64,000 nt of DNA from Fremontodendron californicum (lineage: Eukaryota > Streptophyta > Magnoliopsida > Malvales > Malvaceae), in contig JAULJL010000004.1 in NCBI GenBank assembly GCA_030761205.1, positions 36,862,172-36,926,171 on the forward strand, read 5' to 3'. Under the pieces are notes generated by a model that saw nothing but the letters and a program-made list of their open reading frames with translations, had not been told where the DNA came from and did no database searches. Positions 1-13,100 of the stretch are shown in pieces (the first letter of the stretch is position 1; each line of letters begins with the position of its first letter). Both the position numbers and the translations under genes were made by a program.

Positions 1-21
1 GATTTTGTGCATATAATATAG

Positions 22-3000
22 GTTGAACATGTGAGAGCTGAGAGGAATTTGCTTGCAGAAGTTGCCAGTCACTTCATTGTGAAACTCTATTATTCTTTTC
101 AAGATACTGAGTATCTATATCTAATCATGGAGTATCTGCCTGGTGGTGACATGATGACTTTGCTAATGAGAGAAGACACCCTAACTGAGACTGTGGCTAG
201 ATTTTACATTGCTCAAAGTGTTCTGGCCATTGAATCTATTCATAGGCATAATTACATTCACAGGTTAGTAGCCTTTTGTTGATTACCAACAGAAATATGG
301 AATATTGTTACGGCTGTAATTTCTAACCTGCTGTAGCTCTTGTGAATATTATCAATATCTGACAAACATTTGCTTGTTTCTTTTTTCTTCCTCCAGAGAC
401 ATTAAACCTGATAATCTTCTATTGGACAAAAATGGTCATTTGAAGCTCTCAGACTTTGGTCTTTGCAAGCCTCTAGACTGTAGAAGTTTATCTCCTATAA
501 ACGAAAATGAAACCCTTGATGATGAGAATTTGAATGAATCAATGGATGTTGATGGGCACTTCCCTGAATCTGGTAGAGGAAGGCGCTGGAAAAGTCCCCT
601 TGAACAATTGCAGCACTGGCAGCATAACAGGAGGAAATTGGTACAACCATACTTTCTTTTTGTTAAGTCACTAGTTATCATTCTAATGTGTGCATGCATA
701 TACACAGAAAGCATGTTTGCTGATCTTATTTTAGAGAATTCCATAATCTAAACTCATAGATAGTAATATCATAATGGATGCAAATGAATTTTGTGGCTAT
801 GCATGGAGCCATGGTGAGAGTGTTTGTACCAGAGAAATATCATTTTAAGATCTCATTAATAACTCAGATGCTTGTTCCAATGAAGTATGGAAGGACCAAA
901 AACATGCTGGGTAATTAGGTTTAAATTCCTATGGATCATTGAGTGTATCAGTAAATGAATTTGCCAAAGTTGTTAAAACCTAAATTCTAGCCCCATTCGT
1001 TTGACATCTTTTAAGATATTGGATGAATTGAACTTTAGGATTAAGCTGATTTATTATTTCTTCCCCTTTTCTTTTGTTGCTTGTGTGCCTTGTTAGAAGG
1101 CTGCATCCTTGTTAGTAAATTTTTGGAGGGAATCAAGTAATATATCGAATTATTTATTCTGTCAATCATTCTTAGGTTGTTTTCTTCCGGTTTAAATGGC
1201 AGGCATTTTCAACAGTTGGAACACCAGATTATATTGCACCTGAAGTATTGCTGAAGAAAGGATATGGCACAGAGTGTGACTGGTATGACTTAGGATGAAT
1301 GATACCTTCTCATGAGATTTGTAAAATTTAGGTCTTGTTTCTGTCATTCTGTCATTCTTCATTTGCTTTTTTCTTATGTTTTTAATTGAATGTGGAGTTA
1401 AAGTTTTCAATGCAAACATCGTTTGTTGCAAGAAAACTTGGTTGAAGACATGTATATATCTGAATTTCACCAAGGTCTGAAAATGCCAATGAAACAAAGT
1501 CATATTCACTACAAAAGAAATTTTAATTTAAACCAAGATGAGTATTCCTTTTAGTTTGTTCTTTTCAAGATCTTTTAGACTTTAGTGTGCAAAAATGGTT
1601 AGAGAATGATCTAAAGTAAGCTGCAATTGGATATACAAAAGAGTTCTCTGAAGACTTTCTCCCACTGCAATAACAGGATAGACTTTATGGAGATGATCTT
1701 TTATGTAAATCTGTGATATGCATTGTATATAATCATAATGGATAAGGTAATTGATTTTTTCTTTAATAAATTCTAATCAGTTTACCTGTTGCAGGTGGTC
1801 ACTTGGTGCTATCATGTATGAAATGCTTGTTGGTTATCCTCCATTTTACTCTGATGATCCAGTGACGACATGCAGAAAGGTTTTATTTGCTTTAATGTGC
1901 CCTTTTTCATAACACCATTATATCTTGTCTTCCTCATTGTTATGCTTCTTTCTGTTGTTTTGGTAGTCTTCACAATAATTTTAAGGTAATGTGTTTGATA
2001 TCGTATTTGACTAATTCAATTCGTTTTCTAGATGTATGCAATGATGTGATGTTGTGTGATATTAAATCAGCAAGTTATGTTAAGCGTTTCATATTAATTC
2101 TTTAGCTCTCTAACCTCTTAGAAAAGGTTAAAATACTTGATTTTCTTTTTATATACTTATTCCTTGATGTGCTGACAATGCATGTCAGATTGTGCACTGG
2201 AAAAATCATTTGAAATTTCCAGATGAAGTAAGGCTGACACCTGAAGCAAAGGATTTGATCTGTAGGTTGCTTTGTGATGTTGACAATAGGCTTGGTACTT
2301 TAGGAGCAGACCAAATTAAAGTAATTTCTGTGAATACCAAAATAGTAGTTTTCCATTTTCCTTTACATTGTATTTTCCACATATTAACAATGAGTATAAT
2401 CAGGCTCATCCTTGGTTCAAAGATGCTCCATGGGACAAACTCTATGAAATGGAAGCAGCATTTAAACCACATGTCGATGGAGATCTTGATACTCAAAATT
2501 TTATGAAATTTGATGAGGTAAGTTATTTTGAGACATATTCATACTTTCTCAATCATTAACAAGGTTTTTTTTTTGGGGGTATTTTTTGCTTTTGATGCTC
2601 TTTAAAAGGCATTTTCTGCCTTTTTTTCTATGGAGCCTACTGGTGACAAATTCTGACTGTGCCACAGGTGGAATATCCAATACCAGCAAGAACAGGATCT
2701 GGGCCATTAAGGAAGGTACCTAACTTTTCTGCAAGGACTGTAAGGATGACTATGAATGCAATTGGATGTAGTTTGAACTTTGAATAACTTAATCATTGTT
2801 TTGCTATGACCATTCCGGATTTTAGTCGAAGATCATGATGGAAGTTTCTTGCCTGGCCTCTGAGTCATCTCTACTGTTGTTGACTTACACTGAGCATTTG
2901 TATATCCTTAAGTTATCCAAACTTAATAATGTCTTGCATAACTTACCATTATGATTCCTTACCTTCTTGGCAGATGCATTTAACTCCTAAAGATCTTAAT

Positions 3001-4087
3001 TTTGTGGGCTATACATACAAGAATTTTGAGGCTGTCAAGGGGTTACGTCATTCTTTTGGTATGAGATTCTTAGTTCCTTGAGTGTTATCTTTTATTTATA
3101 TTTAAACTGATTCTTTTTTGACAAATCTTTGATTTCATGATTTAAAATCATATTATTAGAATTTTTTTTCTTTCCTATGTTGATTCTTTTGATCAAAACT
3201 TAAAAGTTCTTTCAAGTGACCGAAGTAATTGATTATAAATGTTCACATGGGAGGATATTGTCATATTTTACTTATTATTTGCATAACCACCGTCAATAAG
3301 GTCACATCCATATTTATCTTTGAAGAAATTTGGTCTTTCCAACAAGCCAGGCCCATGCATGGGTTTGGACTTTGGAGTCAAATTATGGTTGCCCTCCTGC
3401 TATCAATCAACTTATACTAAACTCTTTCTTTTCTTTCTTTAAGTAAAATGCTCCTTCCAAATATTTCAGTAATCTGATCTGCATGGTACTTGAAAACATA
3501 AGATTAAGGGATATGTCTGTTACAATTGTATGGATCAATATGATTCATACCACATTTAAAGGTACAATTGTACAAATGCATTATCCAAGTACAAGCTAGG
3601 AATTATAGGTAATGTAATGCTCATTTCTGAAGACTTGTAAGTGGTAATCAAGAGATGGAGAATGAAGGAAATATAGAAAGGGCGACTCAAGTTTATACAT
3701 ACTGCATAGTGTTGACTGTTAGATGATAGGCCTTTTTTAGCTTGGAAAGAGAAGGAAAGAGAGAATGTGCCACCATTCAACTCAAATGTAGTAGCATCTC
3801 ATGTGCACATGCATGTGTTGTTTTAAACTGTATTCGATTCCTTTTGTTGCCCAACACAGAATTTTCTTATCATTCATTCAACTGCAGCAGATATAAAGGG
3901 GATTGGACCACAAAGGCAGTCATCAACTGACTCGTTCCATAGTAAGATCTCATTCCTAGACTAGCATTTTCAGGTCTGGTTTTTGTTTACCTGATTGAGT
4001 TAAACTTTTTCTCATAAACGAGTTTCTTTTTTAGGTGATTCTGGTGTGGACTACTCTTCTAGTAACAAGGAAACAAAGCTGCTTTGA
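22..4087 (+). CDS. NDR-family AGC serine/threonine kinase, 3' part (5' end outside window)
   Basis: Ten exons read in one frame: 22-263, 397-640, 1203-1282, 1795-1879, 2189-2320, 2404-2517, 2668-2715, 2974-3058, 3891-3941, 4035-4087 (TGA at 4085). They give 377 residues starting inside the N-lobe, so the glycine loop and catalytic lysine lie upstream. Visible are the catalytic loop YIHRDIKPDN, the DFG motif in LSDFGLCKP, the long NDR insert between DFG and APE (exon 2 and start of exon 3), the activation-segment serine in AFSTVGTPDY, YIAPEVL, and the C-terminal hydrophobic motif FVGYTYKNF whose Thr is the regulatory site in NDR/LATS kinases. Exons 9 and 10 encode a short Ser-rich tail ending KETKLL. 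NDR kinases work with MOB co-activators in morphogenesis and polarity; that role here is inferred from family. A 3'UTR probably runs to about 4690. Every junction keeps frame, so the gene looks functional. Confidence 0.95.
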
Positions 4088-4829
4088 CCATCAGGAGAGA
4101 TGGCATGTCACTTTGAGGAGTGGCTCAATCCTTTCCATGTATAGCACCATGCACAATGGATAAACAAGCTCTTCTTATTTTGATTGATGGGTCTACCTGC
4201 TTATTTCAGTCAGGCTCTACCCTGATTTGCTTATTTATTGAACTTTGCTGCCAAGTGTACAGTAAATCTCAGCAGTTAGAATGAGTGGAGTTTCTTTGAT
4301 GGGGTTGGTTGATAGTAGCCATAAGTGAGAGTTTTATGTCCATTTAGTCTTTTTGAGATTGTATTGAGGTCCTAACTATCCAGGTCGGGCGAGCCATAGG
4401 AAACGTTTCTTCTTGCGGCGGTTTCTGGTTCTTTTTTCCCTCCTTTCTTTATAGTTTAGGGAATCGTTAATATGTCTAATTTAAGGGTCTGGTTCAGGAC
4501 TCAGGATACTACTGACTGGTATTATATGGAAGCCTTGTTCTTTGGTAATGAACTGCAAATTCTATATCTTTGTCTTTGGAAGGTTATCTGTCTCCATATC
4601 GCCCATCTCTTGAATCATTTTTTATTTATTTATCAGAGATTGACTTGGAAGGAATAAGAGGATTTCAAGTTTGAATAATGTTGAGCAGCAATTGTATAAA
4701 ATGGAAAACTAGGTTCTTTTGAATACGAGATCATGGATAAACCGTGTCTTTTATCAATCCAGCATGTATGCTTTCATATCTTTGGGATGAACACGAGATA
4801 GATGTAGGGGGTGTATGTGTCGCGTCAAA

Positions 4830-5780
4830 GCGTTAAAAACGTAGGTAAAATGCATTAATCTAAAACAATTTTGAGCATATAACGGGTAGGTTGCATATCT
4901 TACTAGGTGTCTTTTACGAAGAGAGAAATAGTTTTTGACAAGTGGTATCAAAGTTAATCTTTATAACTGTTCGATTCCATGTCAAGTATGCAGGGCCGAG
5001 TGCCCCAACTAGGTAGGCAAGGTTGGCCAACCGTGATTTCAGGCCGAACACTCCAAGGGCAGGATAGGCAGGATGGAAAAGCCTGTGACAGGACGTGACG
5101 AGATTGGGTCTAAAGAGGTAGGCCAAGTGCCTCAGTGGGATAGGCAGGGTTGGCCAACCGTGACTTCATGTCGAACACTTCAGGGGCAAGGTAGGTAGGA
5201 TGGTAAGATGGAGAAGTCTGTGACAAGACGTGACAAGATTGGGTCTAAAGAAATAGACAAAGTGCATGAATTTCAAATCGGATAAGAAAGAGAAAGTTTT
5301 TGGACATATAAACAAGTGTGTTGTATACCCATCAAATGTGTCTCGAGGTAGGCAGGGTTGGCCAACTGTGACTTTATGTCGAACACTTCAGGGGCAAGGT
5401 AGGTAGGATGGTAAGATGGAAAAGTCCGTGACAAGACGTGACAAGATTGGGTCTAAAGAAATAGACAAAGTGCATGAATTTCACATCGGATGGACATATA
5501 AACAAGTGCGTTGTACACCCATCAAATGTGTCTCGAGGTAGGCAGGGTTGGCCAACTGTGACTTCACGTCGAACACTCTAGGAGCAAGGTAGGTAGGATG
5601 GCAGGATGGAGAAATCCGTGACAAGACGTGACAAGATTGAGTCTAAAAAAGTAAACAAAGTGCATTAATTTTACATCGAATAAAAAAAAAAGTTTTTGGA
5701 CATATAAACGAGTGCGTTGTACATCCCATCAAATGTGTCTTGGAACGAGAGTAATATAGCTGTGAGATATGCATACTCTT
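4830..5780 (+). mobile_element. TRIM-like miniature LTR retroelement with tandem LTR/internal modules
   Basis: A terminal-repeat-like segment ends ...TGACA at 4940, followed after two bases by TGGTATCA (4943-4950), a degenerate primer-binding site for initiator tRNA-Met. Modules then repeat downstream. Each has a GTAGGCAGGGTTGGCCAAC stretch, a GTGACAAGACGTGACAAGATT stretch split over neighbouring bases, a TGCATTAAT-to-ACATCG stretch and a CATATAAAC-to-TTGTACA stretch. Full modules start near 5128, 5346 and 5537. The CATATAA-TTG(C/T)A stretch also occurs before the primer site near 4877, marking it as LTR sequence. No coding capacity is seen. The minus-strand element at 34526-34970 has the same LTR/primer-site junction and the same internal motifs. 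It lies just downstream of the kinase 3'UTR. Exact ends and target duplication were not found. Confidence 0.65.
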
Positions 5781-7100
5781 TCAAAAAAACTCTTTGATTT
5801 TTTTCCTTCTTTAAATCTTCCAAATTAAGGGACTACGATGGGGATGATTCTTCATTACAAATTTTTTTTTTTCAATCTTACTAACAAAATTGCTTATATA
5901 TTTTTTTACTTATCCAAAAAAAAAAATTGCTTTTATTCTAGTTGTATTGTTTCTTCAATTTAGAAAATGGTTCAAGTGTAAGGGGTATAACAATATTCCT
6001 GCAGCATAATTAAAGAAAAGGAAAAAATATATATATACATCTCATGCAGGCTTCCAACCTGAATTTCATCATTAAAAAAAAACTAAGGGAACTTTAAAAT
6101 TATGAATTATACTATGTTCTTTAAGTTACGGATTTAAAATCATTCATTTGAATGAAATTTATTCACCCATTAATTTTTGTTTTTCAGTTTAACTACTTAT
6201 GTACTTATACTACTAAAATCTTTTGAGGCATTAGTATTAATAATTATTTCATTCACCGTCAATAAAATTTTTAGATTTTACAAGCGGATTAAAAAAATTA
6301 TACATACCGTTATGGTATATTTTAAAAAACGAAACATGTAATAATTTTTTAATCTTGTTTATAAAATTAAAAAAATCACTGTCCTATCTAAAAAACGAAC
6401 TCTATAATAAATTTACATTTCCTACATTCTCTCTAAATATGGACTCCATAAATTCCCAAATAAATTTACAAATTATTTATTATTCTCGTTGACTTTTTTT
6501 TTCCCTTACATTACAAAAATTGTTGATGTCCTAACCAAACAATAACTATTAATCATAAATATTGTCATGGATGCTACTAATCAAATCAAATCAAATCAAT
6601 GATTATTTAATCAACGAAGGTTGGCTTGAGTAAAAGGGGTTCAGATCACTTAAACAACTAGTTTCGAGTTCGAGTTTTTGTGAACGTTTTCTTGAAAGAA
6701 ATCTCCGTCTTAACGTCTAACAGTACTTCGAAGGAACCATATTTTATCTTAATCTTTAATTAATACATATATCAATTTACATAATTAAATTCTTACAAGT
6801 CACCTCTAAATATTTTCATTTAATTTTCTTTTATCTAAATTTAGTAATTTGCATATTTCCATTTGCCAACTAAAAAAATAAGATTTTTTTTTTTTGGATT
6901 TTAATTTCTAAAGTCCAAATCTTTTCTTTAACTGAAAATTATACATTTTACCGTTAAATTTTCACTAGGACAAACATACCCACAACTCGCACATTACATA
7001 AACCACGAGCTGTCTTAGGAGCCGGCTCAAAATATTTTATTACCAAAAAAACCCCGTTCAGAAACTCGACATCCTCGCATCCGAGGTACAACGAACCATG
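5781..7100. other. AT-rich intergenic DNA upstream of the SRRM-like gene
   Basis: No coding region is supported. The sequence is AT-rich with poly-A/T runs. 6230-6440 contains motifs (AATTTTTTAATCTTGTTT and similar) that resemble the direct repeats at 31905-32335, so an old shared repeat is possible. The last few hundred bases are likely promoter for the downstream gene, but no single TATA box can be assigned. Confidence 0.5.
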
Positions 7101-7149
7101 GGCATAATCGCCATTTAATTTAACCCAATTCCATTGCCGATCAAAACAC

Positions 7150-10100
7150 AGGGGCGCTTTCGACCTCCATGGCCATGTACAAACTTTCCACTTTCGATTT
7201 CGAGCTTCGAATCAATTACGTAAACCAAATTCATATCCGTACTTTAAAGAATCTAATTATATTGCTAAAAATTACAGCTTCCGCCATCACCTCTTCTCGC
7301 GTTTTATCGAAGGTAGATTTTTACTCACATTCTTGATTGCGAGTTCTAGGGTTTTCTTTTTCAAATTTCTTTGATTTACTTTCTATTTCTGTTTTGTTTT
7401 CTAACATTCGTTCTGATTTAGTTTTTAGGGGTTTTCTGCAATTTTTAATAGTATTATTAATTATTTTTTCTTTTGATGAGGTTTGATAAATGAAGTATGA
7501 TTGAGATGTAAAGTCGAGGAATTATAGGATAAAATGGTAAATTTTGAGTTTAGACTGACTTGCATTTCATTTGATGAAGCTGAATTTTGTTTATTAGTCA
7601 AAAAATGAAGAAATTTGGAGGAATTTAACTTAGACATTGTTTTGTTTTGCCTTCCTGTGATTCAATTCTAGCTTGGATTTATTTGAAGTAAGGAAAGTGA
7701 AGTTGAGGCAATTATTTGTATCCTTGTCCGGGTAAAAAAAGGGAGAAACAGACGAGCAATGTTGATTAGGAAACAATTAAAATGGGAATGATGCTCTTAC
7801 TGACTGCGATGTTCGAGAAGTCTCTGCCAGCTGAAATCACCGTTAGTTCCATTAGTTAAATAGTGTTGGTCCTGTTACTTTTTAAATTGGGGATATAAAT
7901 ATTTAATTTATTGATATAATGTAAAGTATAGAATATTGCTCAGCTGGAGCAGTTAGTTAAATAATGGCAGTGTTCTTCTGTTCAAGTGTAATTAATGTGC
8001 AGCAATTGATTCGTTGGGCTAACTTCTTTTTAACTATTCTAGCAAATAAATTTAGGTTAACAATTTAATATTCTTTTTCCTAATGAGTGTATGCATGCAC
8101 CCTCATGAATCATGTTAAGATAGTTAATGGTTCCAGGAGGTGCCCTCAATGGCACTATCTTTAGAATCAAGATGCTAGCCCCTCATGTTTACATTCATTT
8201 ATTATTTATTCCATATTTTTTTCATAAGTCATAATGTGTTAATGGTATGGTTATAAAAGGTTTTGCTACAAATATACCATGATTTGTGGCTTTTGTATCC
8301 ATCTATGATTCATGATTATGATAATGATGATATGTGTAGGAAAATTAGTAGGTTTAGGATTACCTACTCCAATGCTAATTTTAATTCCTAAGAACGATTT
8401 ACCGATGCTTGCTTTACAAACCCCCAAGGATCTACTTCTTGTACAGCTTCTTAATCCTTCTCGACTATGGAGCAACTACTAGAGTTGTTCACGAATTTTC
8501 ACACTTCAAATCTTAGGTTCTTGGTGGATACCCAAGGATTAGACAATGAGTTTAAAAGAGAATCTTTTACTAGTGTAATTGTAATTAACTCTTCTTGTTA
8601 ATTTCCACAAGTATATGTGTCTATTTATATAGCACACATCTCAATCCTATTAGGAATAGGCCTTTAAAAGCACTCATGTGAAATTCTATTAGGAATAAAA
8701 TTCTAACTCAACTCATATTAGGAGTTAGATAATGCCTATGTGGATGTACTAATGGGTTTGGGTCCACATGATTTGACCCATATTCCAACAATATGCTTGT
8801 TTTGCTACATGCGCACTGCCGAGACGGGCAGACCGCTTAATAGCAATTTTCTAATAGGTCATTTAATGCATGGGAGGGTGATCTAGATGGAGGAGTTATG
8901 CAGTTTAGAAGTTTATTTAAATAAACAATAATTTGAGTTTCATGGGTTGTTCAATCATAATCTGATGTTTATATTGTTTTTGAGGGTGAGTGCCCTAAGG
9001 GAACTTTTTAAGGTTTGTTAAATACTATTTTTAGTAATATTCTTGTATTAAATGCAGTAGTGGACTGTTAATGCGATGAATTCCAGTGCATTGGGAGAAA
9101 ATATTACTTGATATGATAACCTTAAAGAGTGTCCTTTAGGCACTTGTTAGCAAAACTCTATTTATATTCAAGGTATTTTAGGTAATATTCATTTTTCTTT
9201 AATTATTTACCAAGTATGAGGCTTATGGAGTACCCTAAATATCTATTCGAGCTCAGTTCTTGGTAGCATTGAGTTATTGAGGTTATTATATGAATTCCTG
9301 GCCAAAAAAGAAAAAGGGTATTGTATGAATCAGAGCATTGAGTATTACTTAGAATTTCAAGTTGATTGTGTACCTCTGGCACTTTGCTAGCTGTTATAAA
9401 GTTAGGATCACCATGCTATTTAAAGTTAGGATTGAGTCATTTAAGCTGCATTTGATAAGAAATTGGTAGGTGAATGGAATGTAAACATTTGATCCTCATA
9501 TATGGAAGGAAGAGATGAATGAATTTTGAATCCGACTTGCTGCATACAGTAATTCTGTAGCTAAGGAGCAAAAAGGTGCTCTAATAAAATATATGTGAGC
9601 CAGGATATTTGTGAAGTTAGAGGTTCGACAACCTAAAACTTGACAATTTGATGTTTTGAAAAGAGCCTAATCATGTCCAGTGAGTATCTATAAGCTCCAG
9701 TGAGGCAGTGACTATGAATAGGAGTTATTTTTATTCTACCTGAGGCCATTAAAGGGACAGGAAGAAGATAAAACAAATTATGGCAGTGGTAGAGGTCGAG
9801 TGAGATGAAATGCCTGAAATGTTATATAGGATGTGCATCTAGATGGGAAAATATTTTTGTGGATGACCTGTTTGTTGTCTGTTGAGTCTCATTGTTCAAT
9901 TGACTGTTCTTTTTATGACAGCCATTTATACTAGATTTATGTCACCTTTGTTTTCTGAAGGTTTCCTTTTTATTGTTGCTGTTACATGTATCACTGCTTT
10001 CATTTGTTGTATTTATTTGGGGTGCCTTTGCCATGTTACTTTGTTGACTAAACAATTTTTTTTTCTTGATGAAAACCCCTATATTCATTATTATGCATAC

Positions 10101-13100
10101 CATAAATTCTCCGGTCATGAATTTATTGAGTTAATTATGCAGATTGGTCGCTTTTCAACATTAATCCAAAAACTAAATGCAAGCCACCACAATACCCTCT
10201 CTTAACCTTTGGAAATCAATACTCTCTAATAGCAAGATAGTTAAAAATTTACGGCACAGGCAGTGGAAGGTGATGAATCTCATCTTAGTTCCATGGCGTT
10301 TGATATTTCTTTATAACTACTAGTGATTACTTTATGACTTAATTTTAACCTTCTACTTCTAGTTGTATTTCTTATATGTGCATTATGCATAAAAAAGAGT
10401 TTTGAGTGGATTTGGAGTCTAATACAAAATTTATATGCTTATCCTTAGTTTTTTCTCCTTTGCAGATAAGTTGCCATTGTCCTTAAGAGTTTAAATCAGC
10501 CTTTATGTGCTGTTGTACTACAATTTTGTCATGCACTGCTGTATTTATTGGCCTTGTAAAATTGTGGGTTTGCAAAATCTGATGCAATGGCAATGTCTAG
10601 CAAATTTGATCTGTCTTCTGGTAGCCCAGATAGGCCACTGTACACCAGTGGGCAGCGTGGAGCCCACTTAGCTGCTCAATTAGACAGATCAGGTAGCTTT
10701 CGCGAGACCATGGAGAATCAAATTCTATCTTCTCTGCCAAGTATGTCGAGGAGCAGTTCTATAGTAGCCCAAGGAGATGTATCCAACTTCTTCCAATGCT
10801 TGCGTTTTGATCCCAAGGTGGTTGCTGCTGATCATAAGTCTAGTCGTCAAGGAGACTTTAAACGGTACATTAATGTTGCTCTTGGCATTTCTGCTGATGA
10901 ATCTCCTACTGTGTTGTCAAAAGGAAAATTGCTGCCTTCTCCCATACCAGAGGAAATCAAACGAGTTAAGACTGGTCTACGTGATTCCTCTGTCAAAGCG
11001 AGGTAGTTCTTTGTAAATTTTGTATTTTGTATTGAAGTTTTCATTAGTTATTAAAGTGAATTAGTTAACAGGGAGCGTGTGAAAACTTTCAATGAAGCCT
11101 TATCAGTATTCAACAAGTTTTTCCCAAGCATACCATCTAAGAAGAGATCTCGATCAGAAAGCTTTTCTAGTGACCGACCTAATACCTTGTTATCTAGTGA
11201 TCGGTCCGTTTTGGGGCCAACCATTGGTAAGATGGGAATGCATAATCATTCCGTTGCTGGAGATTTTGAATTTGAACAGCAGAAGTTAGAAGAAAGGCCT
11301 AAAAGTGCTTTTCCAAATAAACGTACTCGAACTTCTCTGGTGGATATGAAGGTTTGTATCTTTGATATCTTCCATCTCTATGCATTTTCTGTCTTGATAA
11401 TATTATAATTCCATATCTGCTATTGAGCCTGATATAACTTATTTAATAAGCTTGTGCAATGGTTGTTTTATATGTGCCATATTCAAGTATGGTCGGGATC
11501 AAAGAGAGCCATGTCCCAATGTAATTTTTGTTGTCAATATCACTTCTTTTATTTCTTCTCTCTCACGTTCCCTTCATGTTTCTACGCTACTAGTTGATTT
11601 CTTCTTTTCCATTTTTCACTGAATCCAAACCTCACTTCTTTCTTTTGATCTAACTAGGTGGTGGTGGGTGGTTTGTTCTCTTTACTCTTCCTTTTTAATA
11701 GATTTCCTTATGTACTTCAATCATTGAGTTACTACTTATGTGAATGTGAGTGATAGGAAACCCATTTCCCGTTACAAGAATCCACATGATATTCTGTTTT
11801 ACACATGCACTAATATGAATATGGTTTTACATTGCATTATCTTACTCTTCTGCATAGTTGTGATATCTTTGGTCTCATCTTGGTGGCTGGTGCCCAATTT
11901 GCATGTGGTGTGCCTTTTTTGCATCATTATCTCTTGAAGAGACGACTTAACATTTGTTCTAATGAATCTAGATGGATATGCGGAATAATGCTTTAGTCAG
12001 GCAGCCTGGTAATGCAGATAGGGATAGGGAAATGCTCAGGGTTTCAAATAGTGGTACAGTTCAGGGTGAAGATCGTACTTTATCAGGTGGTGTTGACGGA
12101 TGGGAAAAGGCAAAGATGAAGAAAAAGCGTTCTGGGATAAAACCTGATGTATCTCCAAGTATGGTATCAACTAAATCCATGGAAGGGTACCGGGAATCTA
12201 AACAGGGAATACAGCAAAGGGCTGTTTCTGATGCTCGATCAAGGTTAAATAATGACTCCCATGGCTTCAGGTAGGGCTGCTGAAAGTGCTATATTGTGCA
12301 TATGCCATGGTGATTATTTGAATGCTTGCCTTAATAACATCTGTTTAGGGCATGCATAGGGGGTGCGAACACCCTTTAATATTAGTAACCCTATTAGAAT
12401 TGGTAGCTTTTACCATAACAATCTTAACAATATAAGAATCCCAATGTAATTCAGTGTCGTCAGAGCCAGATTGGACTGGCCAGCCTGACCGGTCAAGAAC
12501 CAGTCGGTTAAACTGGACTGGATCACTGGTTTTAGGTATTTATTTTATTATTTAATCTTTCAAAAAATTTTTATAAATTTTGAGGTTTGAACCCTTGACC
12601 ACTTACCTTTTCACTAATGACTAAACCATTGAGTCAAATGCATGTTTTTGTTAAGTATTCACTATACTTAATACTTGTTTAATGTCAAAATCATGCTTCT
12701 AACAATAACAATCCTCTTTAATTAGACCGGCCAGTTGAAAGGGTGGGACGGGGAACCCCACCGGTTCAGCCTCCGCTCCTGTTTTAAAAACATTTATGTA
12801 ATTACCAACATATTATGATCGATATTTTCTGCCCACTGCCAAGAGAGTTGTGGGAATAAGGTGCTTCAATCATAGTAATGATGGCAGTAGCAGCTTTTGT
12901 CAATATTCTCTTTTAAGCTAATTTATCATGCTGGAACTGCTTTCTTTCTTCCTCTTTCTTTTTAATTGCCTATGTTGTGGAGGATATACTGAATTACAGA
13001 TGTCAAGCTTGTATTTTATGCTTCTGGGGTTCTTTTTTATTCTGATTCCAGTTGCATATTTTTCGAGTTTCTTATTCTATTTTGACATGGTGTTAATGAT

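Noticed and set aside
4943..5760. Regular repeats considered as a CRISPR-like array or satellite
   Set aside because: Units are long, imperfect and contain a tRNA primer site and LTR-like segments. A plant retroelement explains them better.
9882..10205. 107-codon plus-strand open frame
   Set aside because: It lies inside the leader intron of the SRRM-like gene, is hydrophobic only because the DNA is T-rich, and resembles no known protein.
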